From Hyaloperonospora brassicae (lineage: Eukaryota; Oomycota; Peronosporomycetes; Peronosporales; Peronosporaceae), in the NCBI GenBank assembly GCA_947650285.1, contig CANTFL010001429.1, positions 310,001 through 374,000 on the forward strand: 64,000 nucleotides of DNA. Reading direction: 5' to 3'. Under the pieces are notes generated by a model. The model saw nothing but the letters and a program-made list of their open reading frames with translations. It was not told where the DNA came from and did no database searches. Positions 63,401-64,000 of the stretch are shown piece after piece (positions within the stretch are counted from its first letter, which is position 1; every line of letters begins with the position of its first letter). The translations under genes were made by a program, and so were the position numbers.

Positions 63401-64000
63401 GGAAGAAAAAATTGCACACGGCTGTTTTGCTTTGTACACGATATGTATAGGTAGTTTTTGACAATGAATTGCATTTCTTGCGTGAGGTCAACTATGTATT
63501 TTTTATATTAGCGAATGATGCGAAGTCGACCATGTAGCGGTGGCGCAGATTGGTGACAAGTCAACAGTGTATAATTATACGTGCTTTGTGCTAAACTGGT
63601 TGTATCTATCATTTATCCTGTACATGCTAGTTGGTATTAGGCGCATGTAACTTACTCAAAAAAACAATTCTCAGGTTTACTTTGGTAAGGAGTAAAACAT
63701 TACATTGAAGTAGAAAAATAAACCCATTTTCCGTTTTATTATATGCCTATGTATTAAGTAAACTTGAGATCTTCTTTCATCATAAAGGACAGGAGCCATG
63801 ATATGGCGTCTTTTATTCATAAATCGAAATCCTCTTTCGTGGCGTGCACTCTTGGACCTTAATTGTCACTTAAATTGATGAATCTAAGATTTTCGAATTG
63901 GGACTTGTAGCTCTGGAAGCAACATTGACTTTATAGAGTCAGAAAACTTTAGTTTTTATTATTATTCGATATTTTGACATTAATTTAGAACAAAACAGTT
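60469..64000. other. AT-rich gene desert
   Basis: No frame over 70 codons, no motif, no RNA gene, LTR or splice-consistent gene seen. Probably old repeat debris or intergenic DNA. Confidence 0.5.

Overview
The window looks like nuclear DNA of an oomycete, probably Peronosporales (a downy mildew or Phytophthora relative). Three things point there: a minD gene with an intron and a mitochondrial-type presequence, a stramenopile-style KLHDC4/Kel3 kelch gene with short introns, and a small secreted membrane protein gene preceded by a perfect oomycete initiator element (YTCANTYY). Most of the rest is nested retrotransposons. I can support only three host protein genes: minD (10473-11480), the kelch gene (11685-14216, minus) and the small type I membrane protein (43746-44138).

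Layout. 1-3495: 5' part of a minus-strand Ty1/Copia element, running off the left edge and inserted into gypsy A. 3496-9317: gypsy element A (minus, decayed). 9318-15370: single-copy island with minD and the kelch gene converging, then a remnant of another hairpin-rich element. 15371-23080: gypsy B (plus, same family as A). 23081-38599: gypsy D (minus, second family), whose 5' LTR is split by E. 30575-38548: gypsy E (minus), two identical 388-bp LTRs and a GTCAT target duplication, so very young. 38600-47038: mostly single-copy DNA with the membrane-protein gene. 47039-47658: a 5'-truncated LINE with a 16-bp target duplication. 48269-58010: a decayed LINE with an RNase H domain, split by gypsy F (49658-56868, minus, A/B family, GTCAC target duplication). 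58011-64000: AT-rich DNA with no convincing gene.

The unusual biology is in the chromodomain Ty3/gypsy elements. (1) Both families carry a long ORF on the opposite strand, starting about 110-130 nt inside the 3' LTR and overlapping the integrase C-terminus/chromodomain; it encodes a 430-530 aa protein with a C-terminal coiled coil and remains open in B although pol there is broken. (2) Both families have a textbook -1 frameshift signal at the gag/pol junction: a slippery heptamer, a 7-8 nt spacer, and a hairpin that contains the gag stop codon. (3) The elements are packed with short perfect hairpins, in LTRs and in coding sequence alike, far above chance, and some stems show compensatory changes between copies. 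I know of no description of these features in oomycete retroelements, but I could not search for one.
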